From Cohnella laeviribosi DSM 21336 (GTDB lineage Bacteria > Bacillota > Bacilli > Paenibacillales > Paenibacillaceae): a stretch of 64,000 nt of DNA. The position numbers and the translations under genes are program-made. The notes under the pieces were generated by a model. That model was not told where the DNA came from. It saw only the letters and a program-made list of their open reading frames with translations, and did no database searches. The stretch covers positions 124,001 through 188,000 of the forward strand of contig NZ_KB899811.1 in NCBI RefSeq assembly GCF_000378425.1, in the 5' to 3' direction. How positions within the stretch are numbered: position 1 is the first letter of the stretch; every line of letters begins with the position of its first letter. Shown one piece after another: positions 34,397 to 43,438 of this stretch.

Positions 34397-35545
34397 TTAT
34401 ACGAGCGATGCGAACGACGTGACCCGGTTTTTGCCCGTCTTTTTGGAATGGTACATCGCTTCGTCCGCCTGCTTCATCAACTGTTCGGCGGTGATACCGC
34501 CGGTCGCGCTGCTGATGCCCACGCTGACGGTGACGATCGTCTCCTTCTCGATTCGGGCGCGGATCGACTCGGCGACCTCGGCAACCGATGCGCCCGGCGC
34601 CGATACGAACGCGACCAGCTCTTCCCCGCCGTAGCGGCCGGCAAGCCCGACTTCTTCCGTTTCTTCCATCAAAATGGCGGCGGCCTGCTTCAGCACGATG
34701 TCGGCTTGCTGGTGACCGTGAGTGTCGTTGAGTTTTTTGAAGTTGTCGATATCGCAGAAGATCGCCCCGACCGGCAGCCCGCTGCGAAGTGCATGCTCAA
34801 GCTGCGCCGTAAAGAAACGGCGGTTGAACAGATTGGTCAGTCCGTCCGTAATGGACGAGCGGTACGCCGACTGCAGGATTTCCACGACCCGCTCGAACAA
34901 AATCATAAATAAAAAGATGAAATAGACGACAGGCAATAGCGCCGAAACAACCGAATAAAATAAAGAACCGGGCTCGAAAAAACGGTCCGCAAGCGCCGCC
35001 ATCTGCATCAGCATGGCGACGGCCAGCGTGATCAGATAGCGAAGCCGCTGCCCGACATGGGGTGCGAACATCAGCGCGAACAGCGGACACAGCAGCAGCA
35101 GGTAGACGCTCAGCACCGGCGTGACGGGCGTGCCTTGCTCCCAAAGGCGCCGAAACGAATCGGTTCCGGAGAACAGGCCCGTGACCGCGATCGCGCCGCC
35201 TACGCCAAGCAGGGAGTAAAACCAGGCGCGCGTTCGGGGCCGTTTTCGGTGATACAGCTCAAAGACGGAAAAGTTGATGACGATAAAGGCGAAGACGTTG
35301 AGCGTCTCGGTTATGAAAGCAAGCAGCGAAACGTCCCTGGCTTCGAACGTGCGCGCCAGCACGAACATTTGATGGGCGAGACAGATCACGAGCGAAACGA
35401 GCAGATTCCGGTACGCTTTGCGGCGGGTCTGCACGAGCAACCGGTAGGCCATGAACAGCATCAGAAACAGAAGAATGAACGAAACGGAGGAGGAGAACAG
35501 ATTTAACAAAGGCTGGTTGTTCTCCCAAAACGCGTTGAAATTCAT
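34397..35545 (-). CDS. Membrane diguanylate cyclase (GGDEF)
   Basis: The 382-aa protein has six or seven hydrophobic helices in residues 12-220, then a GGDEF domain (about 225-380). The active site is RYGGEEL, preceded by ITDGLTNLFNRRFF and FCDIDNFKKLNDTHGHQQAD, so synthesis of c-di-GMP is expected. No RxxD inhibitory site is visible five residues before GGEEL. There is no EAL or recognisable sensor domain other than the membrane region. ATG 35545. Confidence 0.88.
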   Translation of the reverse strand: MNFNAFWENNQPLLNLFSSSVSFILLFLMLFMAYRLLVQTRRKAYRNLLVSLVICLAHQMFVLARTFEARDVSLLAFITETLNVFAFIVINFSVFELYHRKRPRTRAWFYSLLGVGGAIAVTGLFSGTDSFRRLWEQGTPVTPVLSVYLLLLCPLFALMFAPHVGQRLRYLITLAVAMLMQMAALADRFFEPGSLFYSVVSALLPVVYFIFLFMILFERVVEILQSAYRSSITDGLTNLFNRRFFTAQLEHALRSGLPVGAIFCDIDNFKKLNDTHGHQQADIVLKQAAAILMEETEEVGLAGRYGGEELVAFVSAPGASVAEVAESIRARIEKETIVTVSVGISSATGGITAEQLMKQADEAMYHSKKTGKNRVTSFASLV

Positions 35546-35637
35546 AGATGCCCCCCAGGTTTCCTTTACAGAAACATATGTTCTAATATATCATATCTTT
35601 GATAGAGCGAGTAGCAGGACAAAAGGAGGAGTCGCCC

Positions 35638-36786
35638 TTGAACATTCTGCAGGCGCTGTTTTTCCCCCCGGAGCAGCCGGGAGGCGTCTCTTCCATGGTG
35701 CCTTACATCGGCGAGCGGTTCCGCAAAATCGGTTGGGAAATGGAATTGTTCTCCCTGCCGAAGCGCATTCGCAACAAAGGCCAGGAGGAAATCGAGTTCG
35801 AAACGTTCGACTGGCGTGAATACGCCGGCCATCCGATCGTCGACAAATATATCCAAACGCTCAAAGACTATATTTGGTGGACAAAGCTCCGGCTCAAAGG
35901 CAGCTACGACGTGATCCACGCCCATCACCCGGTGGCGGCGCTTGCGATGAGGCGGATTTATCCGGACACGCCGCTGCTGATGACGGTGCATTCCAGCTTC
36001 GAGAAGGAATTGATTCTGAACGGAAGGATTGCCGCGGACGGACCGGAGCATCGTTTTCTTACCTCTTTGTACGGGGAACTGGAACGGAAGACGGATCTTT
36101 TGATGACCGTCTCGAACTCTTTCGCCAGTTATATGGGGAAGTACCTGGTCCGGCCGGAAGCGGTCCGGGTCATTCCGAACGGCTACGACGAGAAGCGGTT
36201 CAAGCCGATCGCCCACGAGAACGAAGTGACGCAACTGGTGACGGTGTGCCGGCTTGTCCCCGCCAAAGGGCTCGACATTTTGCTGCGCGCTTGCGCGGAG
36301 CTCCGCTCGCGGGGCAGACCGTTCGTGCTGCATATTATCGGGGACGGGCCGATCCGCAAGGAGCTTGAGGCGTTGTCCCAGCAGCTTGGCATTTATGACG
36401 ATACGATTTTCTACGGCTACATGCTGCATCCGGAAGAGCTGATGCCTTTCTTTGACGTGTTCGTGCTGCCCTCCCGCGCGGAGGCGTTCGGCTCGGTGTT
36501 TGCGGAGGCGGCCTTATGTTTGCTGGCGCTCGTCGGCACCGACGTGGGAGGCATAGCGGAGCAGATCGAAGACGGCGTCAACGGGCGCCTTGTGCCTCCG
36601 GACGACCCGATCGCGCTGGCCGACGCGCTGGAGAATTTGATTGTCGATCCGCATTTCCGCTATGAAATGGCGCGCGCCGCTTGGAACAAGGCGAAAAAGG
36701 CGTATTCGCTGAACCGCGTCATCTCGGAGCTGAAGAAGATTTATCTGGATTTCGCTCCGGGTGCTCCGGGCCGGGAAGATCGTTGA
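35638..36786 (+). CDS. GT4-family glycosyltransferase
   Basis: The 382-aa protein has the GT-B fold. The N-terminal domain shows PPEQPGGVSSMVPYIGERF and VIHAHHPVAALAM. The C-terminal domain shows VCRLVPAKGLDILLRA, IIGDGPIRKELE and the E-x7-E motif EAFGSVFAEA with GTDVGGIAEQIEDGVNG. It transfers a sugar from an NDP-donor to a lipid or glycan acceptor in the cytosol. I chose TTG 35638, 7 nt after AAAAGGAGGA. It is a single gene outside any polysaccharide cluster. Confidence 0.85.
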   Translation: MNILQALFFPPEQPGGVSSMVPYIGERFRKIGWEMELFSLPKRIRNKGQEEIEFETFDWREYAGHPIVDKYIQTLKDYIWWTKLRLKGSYDVIHAHHPVAALAMRRIYPDTPLLMTVHSSFEKELILNGRIAADGPEHRFLTSLYGELERKTDLLMTVSNSFASYMGKYLVRPEAVRVIPNGYDEKRFKPIAHENEVTQLVTVCRLVPAKGLDILLRACAELRSRGRPFVLHIIGDGPIRKELEALSQQLGIYDDTIFYGYMLHPEELMPFFDVFVLPSRAEAFGSVFAEAALCLLALVGTDVGGIAEQIEDGVNGRLVPPDDPIALADALENLIVDPHFRYEMARAAWNKAKKAYSLNRVISELKKIYLDFAPGAPGREDR

Positions 36787-36820
36787 TCTTCCGCCCGGCC
36801 TGCCCAGGACCGGGGCCGGT

Positions 36821-37885
36821 TCAGGAGGCCGTGGGAGAATGGGGAGGCTTCCTTCTCAGCCTGCGGTCGAGGATGAGGAGAAGCAGCCAGCCGAGGCTGA
36901 GCAAGCCGAACAGCGGATAAAGCGTCGTCAGCAGCGGTCCGAAGCCGAACTGTCCGAGGATAAGGCAGAACAGCAGAAGGGACAGCGTCAGCCATGTTCG
37001 GGGGAGGCGGATTCTCTCCTCCAGTTGCAGCGATAACCCGTACAGATCGGCAACGAGCGTTGTGAAGATTTCCGCGAAAATCAGAAACACAAAGATGGCG
37101 TGCATCCACGGCCCGAGTTCGCGGGCAATGTCGCCCATCGGAATGTCGAATTGCTGGGCGCCCGGCATGTGCGCGGACAACGCGAAATGTCCTGCCAGCA
37201 GCATCGTCCCGATGCCGATGCCGCCGAGCCATGCGCCGCGCCGCAAGATTTTCGCATCGCCGATCACGGAGCCCAGCGGGACAAGCACGGACTGCGACAT
37301 GGTTAAATTGAAGGAAGCGTACAGCAGCGGGGACAGCCAGGCGGCCGCAGGGGACAGATCGCTCCGAAGCGTCAGCCAGCGGTCGGCACCCGGCCCGCGC
37401 ATTGTGTCGATAACGAGCGCAAAAGTGAACAGGATCATGACAGGTACGACAAGCAAGTTCACCGAGACGATTGCGGAAATGCCTTTGCGGAGCAGGAAGA
37501 AGCAGGCGATCAACGTGATGAACATCCCGCTTTGGTAACTCATCTGCAGCTGCTCGGAGAAAATCGTGCCCGCCCCCGCGAGCATGACCGAGTTGACGCT
37601 CATCAGAACGACGAGCATAAGGTGGCTGACCCAGGCGCCGGCGCGCTCTCCGAACAGATGCTTGTTCAAATCCTCGTACGATCTGGCTTTTATTTGGGCG
37701 GCGAGCAGCATCATTTTGGCGCCGAGCCACACGAAGAACAAGGTGGCCGTCGCAATCAGCAGCGCTCCCCAGTGTCCGAACCGGGTAAAAAACTGCAGCA
37801 CTTCTTTTCCCGTTGCAAATCCGGCACCGACGACGGTTCCGATAAACGTAAACGCGATTTGCAAACTGCGGAACCATGCTTTCAT
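36821..37885 (-). CDS. YkvI-like integral membrane protein
   Basis: The 354-aa protein has ten or so membrane helices and begins WFRSLQIAFTFIGTVVGAGFATGKEV, the N-terminal signature of YkvI-type proteins of the amino acid-polyamine-organocation fold. The glycines in GTVVGAGFATG sit where related transporters bind substrate. Function is unknown. The ATG at 37885 has AAGG close by. Upstream in-frame codons to 37957 lack a ribosome-binding site. Confidence 0.75.
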   Translation of the reverse strand: MKAWFRSLQIAFTFIGTVVGAGFATGKEVLQFFTRFGHWGALLIATATLFFVWLGAKMMLLAAQIKARSYEDLNKHLFGERAGAWVSHLMLVVLMSVNSVMLAGAGTIFSEQLQMSYQSGMFITLIACFFLLRKGISAIVSVNLLVVPVMILFTFALVIDTMRGPGADRWLTLRSDLSPAAAWLSPLLYASFNLTMSQSVLVPLGSVIGDAKILRRGAWLGGIGIGTMLLAGHFALSAHMPGAQQFDIPMGDIARELGPWMHAIFVFLIFAEIFTTLVADLYGLSLQLEERIRLPRTWLTLSLLLFCLILGQFGFGPLLTTLYPLFGLLSLGWLLLLILDRRLRRKPPHSPTAS

Positions 37886-38861
37886 GCCTTCGTACCCCCT
37901 GACCGCTCCTTGTCCATGTATCTCTTTACAAGGGTATGAGGGGAATGGGACGGGCATGACTAAAGGATTCCGCTATGCGAAAACATTCATTTCCGCGCTT
38001 GCATCTTCGCTTCTCCGCTTTAGACGGCGGCATGGCCCGTGCTTGGCCGTTCCGTCTTTTTGACTGCGGCCGACTCCTTTTACGAACAAGGATTTCCAAA
38101 TGCTCGGACAAAGCCCTTGCCCTAGAATCGCATTCTGCCCGCAACGAAAATCGGAAACGGCAAGCCGGCAGGGGCAGAGAACGAAATTGCCCGGGATGAC
38201 GTAGCGGCTGTTTGCTCGTGAATCGCAACTGCATACATACCGCAACTTCGGCATCATTATCGCAACCGCGGCCGATGAGCTACCGCAGTCTATGAGTTTA
38301 CCGCAACCTATGAGCAACCGTAGTCTATGCGTCTATATCCCCACCACCACTACATAACAACTCGGCTTTGTGTCTATCGCACCTATACACGTCTATCGCA
38401 CCTAAATTGGAAAAATCCAACCGAATACGCCGTTTAGACGCCGAAAGCCGGCTTATATTGGAAATATCCATTATTTTGAACCGCAGAAGCCGAATCCGCA
38501 AGGTTCTCGCGCCATTTTATCGGAATAAATCCAATATACGGTTCCGAAAAGAGGCGAAAGGAGCCTGCATCCTGCACAAAATCCAAAATCGCCGCTCGGG
38601 GCCATGAGAGGTACTGGACGGACTACATAGCGGCTGTGCACTGCGGACGGAGACGATGTAGGGTACTAGGCGGACTACTTGGAGGGCTGCCCCATGCCGC
38701 CCGTACATACATGACCCGCCTTTTCAAGCCAAACGGCAACATGGGTTCACTCGATTAAAAGGCGAGTTTGCTTGCCATGCCAGAAGGGGCCAAACGAAGA
38801 CGTTCAGAAGACATCTCGAACACGGCCTTCATAGCGGAACCGAATAGGGGATGTTAAGGGG
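37886..38861. other. Non-coding stretch of about 980 bases with small repeats
   Basis: No open frame here has coding character or a good ribosome-binding site. It contains a degenerate tandem run of ACCGCA(G/A)(T/C)CTATGAG-like units at about 38237-38332, two copies of GTCTATCGCACCTA with a 19-base period (38372-38404), three TTGGA-N4-TCCAA-type dyads (38407-38420, 38458-38471, 38520-38534), and a 17-base direct repeat with two mismatches at 38610-38626 and 38662-38678. It may be old intergenic repeats typical of this lineage. Confidence 0.6.
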
Positions 38862-39596
38862 TCAATCATCGTTTTTGTACTCTTTCTTCAGCAGCCGGAC
38901 GGACAGCACTTTCCGTGTCGACGGGTCCACGTCCGCTTTGATCCAGCCCTGATCGACCGTGGCGCTCAGCACATTGGAGTCGGACGGAACCTCCACGCCA
39001 AGCGCGGCGGCGGCCTGCGCTTCGTCTTCGCCGACGGTCAGCCCGGCGATGCCTGTCGGCACCGAAGCCGAGACGATTTCGACATAGACGACTTGTCCGT
39101 CCGGGCCATACCCGACGGTTATGCCATCATATTCATGCATCTGCACGCTGCCGAAGCTGTCCGCGACGGTATAGACGTCCGCCGGCGCTCCAAGCCGAGC
39201 CCTTACGTCCGCATCGCTCATGCCGAGCGATATGACGCCGGATGAGCTCGCATGGTTGCCGCTTTCCGGAGCGGGGCGTTCGGCATCCGGTTCGGAAGGC
39301 TTGGCGACGGCGAACGGAAAAGGGGCGCCGGCAGACGGCCGCTCCTCCCGGTCGTCCGGCAGCGGGACCACGGAAGCCGCTGGCGCCGGAGTAAACACGG
39401 GCGTGAAGGTTGACGGCGCAGTTTCGGCGCCCGCCTCCATCCCGTTCCGCAGGGGAGAGCCGGAGGCGTCCGCCCTTTTCGAAACGGATATCGTCCGGTG
39501 AGACGGGGAAACGACGGCAAGGTCGCAAGAAACGAGACAAAACGAACCTATGGCGGCAACAAGCGGCATCCAGATATAGTTTTTCGTTTTGCGCAT
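38862..39596 (-). CDS. Putative lipoprotein with BamE/SmpA-like motifs
   Basis: The 244-aa protein has a signal peptide with lipobox LVSC (cysteine near residue 24) and a long Pro/Ala/Ser-rich disordered segment (about 30-115). The C-terminal domain has GVISLGMSDADVRARLGAPADVYTV and a second weaker copy, AGLTVGEDEAQAAAALGV; these GMSxxDVxxxLG repeats resemble BamE/SmpA-like folds. It probably sits on the outer face of the membrane. Function unknown. ATG 39596 follows GAAGGGTGAAG. It is divergent from xpt. Confidence 0.7.
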   Translation of the reverse strand: MRKTKNYIWMPLVAAIGSFCLVSCDLAVVSPSHRTISVSKRADASGSPLRNGMEAGAETAPSTFTPVFTPAPAASVVPLPDDREERPSAGAPFPFAVAKPSEPDAERPAPESGNHASSSGVISLGMSDADVRARLGAPADVYTVADSFGSVQMHEYDGITVGYGPDGQVVYVEIVSASVPTGIAGLTVGEDEAQAAAALGVEVPSDSNVLSATVDQGWIKADVDPSTRKVLSVRLLKKEYKNDD

Positions 39597-39855
39597 CGAT
39601 TCTTCACCCTTCTGCATCTTTCTACTACTTAGGACTGTACGGGCGCGCAAAAGTTGCATGCATTTTCGGCACCGGGCAAAAACCGTGCTTATGGCTCAAT
39701 CGGCCGGCGGATGCGCTGCGAAAGACGCAGGCAAACCGAAGGCGAAGCGGGCAGACTGGAACTGTAATAAGCCGACATGGACATGGCCGCGGCATCTTGC
39801 ACGGGGGTGGCGGATATGGTACCTTAGACGGAAAAGAAGTGACGGAGGAAACCGG

Positions 39856-40425
39856 ATGGAAATACTAAAGGAAAGGATTCTGCGGGAAGCGACGGTGATG
39901 AATTCGGATGTGCTCAAGCTGGACGCGCTTCTGAATCATGGCGTCGATCCCCGGCTCACAATGGAGATGGGCGAAGAATTTGTCCGCCGTTTTCAGGGCG
40001 AGAAGATCACGAAGGTCATCACGGTGGAGTCTTCCGGTATTCCGGTCGCTTTCGCTACCGCCTACAAGCTTGGCGTTCCGCTCGTGTTCGCCCGCCGCAA
40101 GAAGACGCTGATCGGCGACAACGACGTGTACTGCGAGCGGGTTCCTTCCTTTACGAAAGGAATCGTGACGGATTTGATCGTTTCCCGGCATTTGCTGGAC
40201 GAGAAGGATTCCGTTCTGTTTATCGACGATATCATTGCGAACGGGGATGCGGCGCGGGGATTGCTCAAAATTATCGATCAGTCCGGAGCGGCCGTCGCGG
40301 GAATCGGCATCGTTCTGGAGAAGACGTTCCAGGCCGGAGGACGAACGCTGCGAAACATGGGATATCGGGTCGAATCCCTGGTGAAAATCGCCTCCCTCGA
40401 AGGCAATGTCATTACGTTCGAATAA
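39856..40425 (+). CDS. xpt: Xanthine phosphoribosyltransferase
   Basis: The 189-aa enzyme starts MEILKERILREATVMNSDVLKLD and has the TVESSGIPVAFATAY segment and the PRPP-binding loop VLFIDDIIANGDAARGL near 125-141, as in Bacillus Xpt. It converts xanthine and PRPP to XMP in purine salvage. ATG 39856 follows GGAGGAA. No pbuX follows, and I cannot find a purine-riboswitch core in the leader. Confidence 0.93.
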   Translation: MEILKERILREATVMNSDVLKLDALLNHGVDPRLTMEMGEEFVRRFQGEKITKVITVESSGIPVAFATAYKLGVPLVFARRKKTLIGDNDVYCERVPSFTKGIVTDLIVSRHLLDEKDSVLFIDDIIANGDAARGLLKIIDQSGAAVAGIGIVLEKTFQAGGRTLRNMGYRVESLVKIASLEGNVITFE

Positions 40426-40552
40426 GCCGCGATCAAGCCGGGATGCCTGCCCGTTGTTTCGTTGCCGGACGTTTCCAAGCCGATGTCTCTTTTCCGACAG
40501 GCCTCATATGATTTATAATAAGACTTAAGTTGCAGAGGGGAGGCGAGCAGCA

Positions 40553-40879
40553 ATGGCAGCCGTCGATCAACCGAACGAATTTTTCGCTAAGAAGCTGGAT
40601 GATGCCAAGAACCATTTCGAGCGCGCGCTCGACTGCAAGCATACGGAATTTGACGATCTGTATCCCTATATGATCGAGCACCCGCAATTTTTCTGGTACA
40701 AAAGATACGTCGCGTGGTCCGAACTTCTGACGGTCGTCAAGCTCTGCGACGAATTGGGCATTCCGTGGACCGAGCATTTTACGGAGCGTCAGGTGGAATA
40801 TATCCGCGGTCGCGTCATGTCCGGCAAAGTGTTGGATTACTGGTACGAGACGAACGATACGCGGGAACATGTAGGATGA
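40553..40879 (+). CDS. Conserved hypothetical, 108 aa
   Basis: ATG 40553 follows GGGGAGGCG. The product is soluble and rich in aromatic and acidic residues (FFAKKLDDAKNHFERALDC, YPYMIEHPQFFWYKRYVAWSE, GKVLDYWYETND), probably all-helical. I do not recognise the family. It has its own terminator and stands between xpt and another small gene. Confidence 0.6.
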   Translation: MAAVDQPNEFFAKKLDDAKNHFERALDCKHTEFDDLYPYMIEHPQFFWYKRYVAWSELLTVVKLCDELGIPWTEHFTERQVEYIRGRVMSGKVLDYWYETNDTREHVG

Positions 40880-40900
40880 ACGCCGCTGCATGCATAATCG

Positions 40901-40945
40901 AAGACCCGTCCGGACGCTGGCTTCGTCCGCAGACGGGTCTTTGTT
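40901..40945 (+). terminator. Intrinsic terminator
   Basis: AAGACCCGTCCGGACG (40901-40916) pairs with CGTCCG...GACGGGTCTT (40924-40941), followed by TTGTT. Confidence 0.8.
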
Positions 40946-40974
40946 CACGGATGGGTTACGGGAGGATGCAAAGG

Positions 40975-41187
40975 ATGTTGAGCGAAGAATTGTTGGATAA
41001 GTACCGGGTGGAAGGCACGAAGGTGAGAGTCGTCCGCGACGCGCTGGAAATCAACGATGTCATCGGCATTGTCGTCGCTTGGGACGATACCCATGTGCTG
41101 ATCCGGCGGCCCAACCGGCGCGTGGTCAAGCTAAGCCGCGAATATACAATGGTGGAGGCGGACGCTCCCCGGCCTTCGGTGGTGTAG
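40975..41187 (+). CDS. Small conserved hypothetical, 70 aa, beta-rich
   Basis: ATG 40975 has GGGAGG 9 nt upstream. The product MLSEELLDKYRVEGTKVRVVR..NDVIGIVVAWDDTHVLIRRPNRRVVKLSREY reads as a short five-strand barrel, as in Hfq/SH3-like folds. I do not recognise the family. It ends about 70 nt before the tRNA-Leu gene on the other strand. Confidence 0.6.
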   Translation: MLSEELLDKYRVEGTKVRVVRDALEINDVIGIVVAWDDTHVLIRRPNRRVVKLSREYTMVEADAPRPSVV

Positions 41188-41221
41188 GGGCGCTCCGTCT
41201 TTTCATCTGTTATTTGAACAT

Positions 41222-41248
41222 AAAAAAACCCCAGTTCCGCTGGAGTTG
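41222..41248 (-). terminator. Intrinsic terminator of tRNA-Leu (minus copy)
   Basis: On the minus strand ACTCCAG pairs with CTGGGGT and is followed by TTTTTTT, 13 bases after the tRNA 3' end. Confidence 0.8.
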
Positions 41249-41260
41249 GTCTTGTGAATA

Positions 41261-41347
41261 TGGTGCGGTCGAGAGGACTCGAACCTCCACGGCTGTTACA
41301 CCACTAGAACCTGAATCTAGCGCGTCTGCCAATTCCGCCACGACCGC
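41261..41347 (-). tRNA. tRNA-Leu (anticodon CAG)
   Basis: The 87-nt gene includes an encoded CCA end. The acceptor stem GCGGTCG/CGACCGC is perfect. The anticodon loop TTCAGGT gives anticodon CAG. The long variable arm, GGTTCGAGTCC T-arm and the total length are those of a class II leucine tRNA. It is identical over all 87 bases to the + strand copy at 48878-48964. Confidence 0.96.
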
Positions 41348-41418
41348 ATATCGTATGAGATTCTTCGGAGCGATGCCGGCTTGCCTTGCAAGCGGCGTTC
41401 TTCGTAATCACGAAGATT

Positions 41419-41448
41419 ATAATAGCATGCGCTGAAGGACAAAGTCAA
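41419..41448 (-). promoter_or_regulatory. Promoter of tRNA-Leu (minus copy)
   Basis: On the minus strand: TTGACT (41443-41448), 18-nt spacer, TATTAT (41419-41424). It lies about 72 nt before the tRNA. The remaining 41449-41671 stretch holds nothing recognisable. Confidence 0.6.
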
Positions 41449-41671
41449 GGCGGATCGCAAAGTTTAAATTTTCAGTCAACGGGGCGCCGGAAGCGGGAAC
41501 GAAGCGGCGGAGGGGGCGAAGGGGCGAATCGGTTTCAGCCCGAACCAGCGGTCAAGCGCCCGAGCCCCCGAACGTTACTCCACCTTGCCATCCCGTCGCC
41601 TCGTCGCTTGTTATTCCGTTATTCCGCCGCTCTATCGCTCCGCCGCAAGATGGCGTACCCTTTTTCCCCTT

Positions 41672-42478
41672 CTATTTGTAATGTTTGACGCTCAGTTGAT
41701 CCAAGCTTTTGAACGCGTAACCCTGCTTTCTGGCGTCATCGATGATTTTTCCCAGCGCGTTCGCGTTGTCCTCCGAAACGGCGTGAAGCAAAATGACGGC
41801 GCCGGGGTGAAGCTGCTTCATCACGTTGTCGTGAGCGTAGCTCCAACCTTTTTGCTGCTTGACGTCCCAGTCTTTGTACGCGATGGACCAAAAGACGTTG
41901 GTATACCCGATCCGGCGGCAAATATCCAGCATCCGTTCGCTGAAGATCCCCCGCGGCGGCCGCATAAACCGCATGTCCAGCTGTCCCGTTACCTTCTCCG
42001 CTTCCTGCTCGACTTTGGACAGCTCGTTTTTGATCTGTTCGGCCGACAACTGCGTCATATCGGGATGGCTCCAGGAATGATTGCCGACCAGGTGGCCTTC
42101 GAGAACCATTCGTTTCAATAATTCGGGCTGATCCCGAACGAAGTGCCCCGTCACGAAAAAGGCCGCTGGCACCTTCTTTTCCTTCAGCACGTCCAGTATC
42201 CGGGCGGTATACCCGTTTTCGTAACCGTTGTCGAACGTCAGGTAAAGCTCCTTCTGGGCCGTATTTCCGAGAAAAATAGCCTCGTGCTTTTTCATGATGT
42301 CCATAAAGCCTTCCTCGGCGATCGAAGGGAAGCTGCCGTTTTTGCTTTTCTTGAAGCCGAAGTGGTACGGTCCGGTTCCATGCGCGGACGCGGGGGCGGA
42401 CGCAACCGACCAGCCGATGATTGCCGCAAGCGCCGCCATAACCGTTGCAAGCGCTAGAGATTTGAGCGTTTTAGCCAT
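41672..42478 (-). CDS. pdaA: Delta-lactam-biosynthetic de-N-acetylase (PdaA-type polysaccharide deacetylase)
   Basis: The 268-aa protein has a signal peptide (about 7-32) and a NodB domain. ELYLTFDNGYENGYT carries the PdaA-specific TFDNG variant, and VGNHSWSHPDM, MRPPRGIFSERML and ILLHAVSEDNA follow. PdaA removes the N-acetyl group of MurNAc so that muramic delta-lactam can form in the spore cortex. ATG 42478 has GGAG and AAGGAA upstream. It is divergent from the ykoP-like gene. The longer open frame to 43165 is an antisense shadow. Confidence 0.9.
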   Translation of the reverse strand: MAKTLKSLALATVMAALAAIIGWSVASAPASAHGTGPYHFGFKKSKNGSFPSIAEEGFMDIMKKHEAIFLGNTAQKELYLTFDNGYENGYTARILDVLKEKKVPAAFFVTGHFVRDQPELLKRMVLEGHLVGNHSWSHPDMTQLSAEQIKNELSKVEQEAEKVTGQLDMRFMRPPRGIFSERMLDICRRIGYTNVFWSIAYKDWDVKQQKGWSYAHDNVMKQLHPGAVILLHAVSEDNANALGKIIDDARKQGYAFKSLDQLSVKHYK

Positions 42479-42700
42479 CGTTTCCTTCACTCCATGTTCG
42501 TATTCCCGTCTAGGTTTCCGCAATTTGGGCGATCCTATGCCGAAGGCGATCTCGGACCAGCGTTCCCGGACCAAAGTCCGGCTTCGGACAAGCCGCAAGC
42601 AGGGCTGAAAATTCGACGCCGGACGATGGGAAACGAAGAGCCCGAGCAATAGAATGAAGCTAAGATAAACAAGGAATTGCGGACAAAGGCGGGAACGGGA

Positions 42701-43438
42701 ATGATCGGAAAGAAAGCGGACCGATTCGGGCGGCCTCTTGTTTGGCGAACGGCGGGCCTTCGGCGGAAGGAGGCGGATGCCGCGGCGAAATCGTCCGGTA
42801 GGGTCTCGCCGAATACAATCCGCCAGACGGTTTGGCTCGCGTGGGAGAAAGCCGTCTGCTGGGCGATGTCTCTGCGCAGCGAATATACGCTGCAATTCGG
42901 CATCTGCAAAGTGATGGTCAGGCAATATTCGGGGGAAAGCATATTGTGCGCGGACGGGACATGGATCGAAGAGGGCGACCGGATCGGCGAGCTTCATCTG
43001 GACAATCGCCGGGTGCTGGAGCTTGTGCGCGAGCATGGAGCGGACCGGGCCGGGCTGTTGACGGCCAGGCTCGTCCGGCAATCGCTCGGGCAAATCGAGG
43101 CGGCGATGGACGCAAGGCCCGAGCTGGCGATGGTGAAGGCGCTGGTCGGGGTGACGCTGCTGCACAGGGGACTAACTCATGGCCTGGGATTCGAACGCAG
43201 GCCGCTGCCCGGTAAAGGATTCGAGAAGCTGTCGCGGCTTTATCTGCTTCTTCTGCTGCGGTTTCTGCACCCGGACGGCGCGACGCGAGTCCGGCGCGGC
43301 AAGGAGAAGCTGGTTCCGATGATGCTGGTTCATACCCGCGGCTCCTTGCGGGAGGCCATGGCGGGCCGCAAGGGCTCGACATCGGCGGCTCGATCAGCTC
43401 TGCTTCGAGATTCATCGAACTGCCGGTTTTTCCAGTAA
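42701..43438 (+). CDS. YkoP-like protein, unusually long at both ends
   Basis: The 245-aa frame contains the conserved YkoP-like core from about residue 55 (LRSEYTLQFGICKVMVRQYSG, EEGDRIGELHLDNRRVLELV, ...HGLGFERRPL, LHTRGSLREA-like LVHTRGSLREAMAG). In Bacillota such domains accompany polysaccharide deacetylases and glycosyltransferases, and here the gene sits divergent from pdaA. Function is unknown. The start is uncertain, with GGGAACGGGA before ATG 42701. The last ~36 codons run antisense through the 3' end of the response-regulator gene. Confidence 0.6.
   Translation: MIGKKADRFGRPLVWRTAGLRRKEADAAAKSSGRVSPNTIRQTVWLAWEKAVCWAMSLRSEYTLQFGICKVMVRQYSGESILCADGTWIEEGDRIGELHLDNRRVLELVREHGADRAGLLTARLVRQSLGQIEAAMDARPELAMVKALVGVTLLHRGLTHGLGFERRPLPGKGFEKLSRLYLLLLLRFLHPDGATRVRRGKEKLVPMMLVHTRGSLREAMAGRKGSTSAARSALLRDSSNCRFFQ

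Noticed and set aside
36768-36801. Terminator at the end of the glycosyltransferase gene
   Set aside because: A strong hairpin exists, but it overlaps the stop codon region and no T-run follows, so I did not list it as a terminator.
38237-38404. CRISPR array
   Set aside because: The repeats are short (14-17 bases), degenerate and without regular unique spacers, and there are no cas genes in the window.
39657-39855. Purine riboswitch upstream of xpt
   Set aside because: I could not find the three-way-junction core or its conserved loop sequences in this leader.
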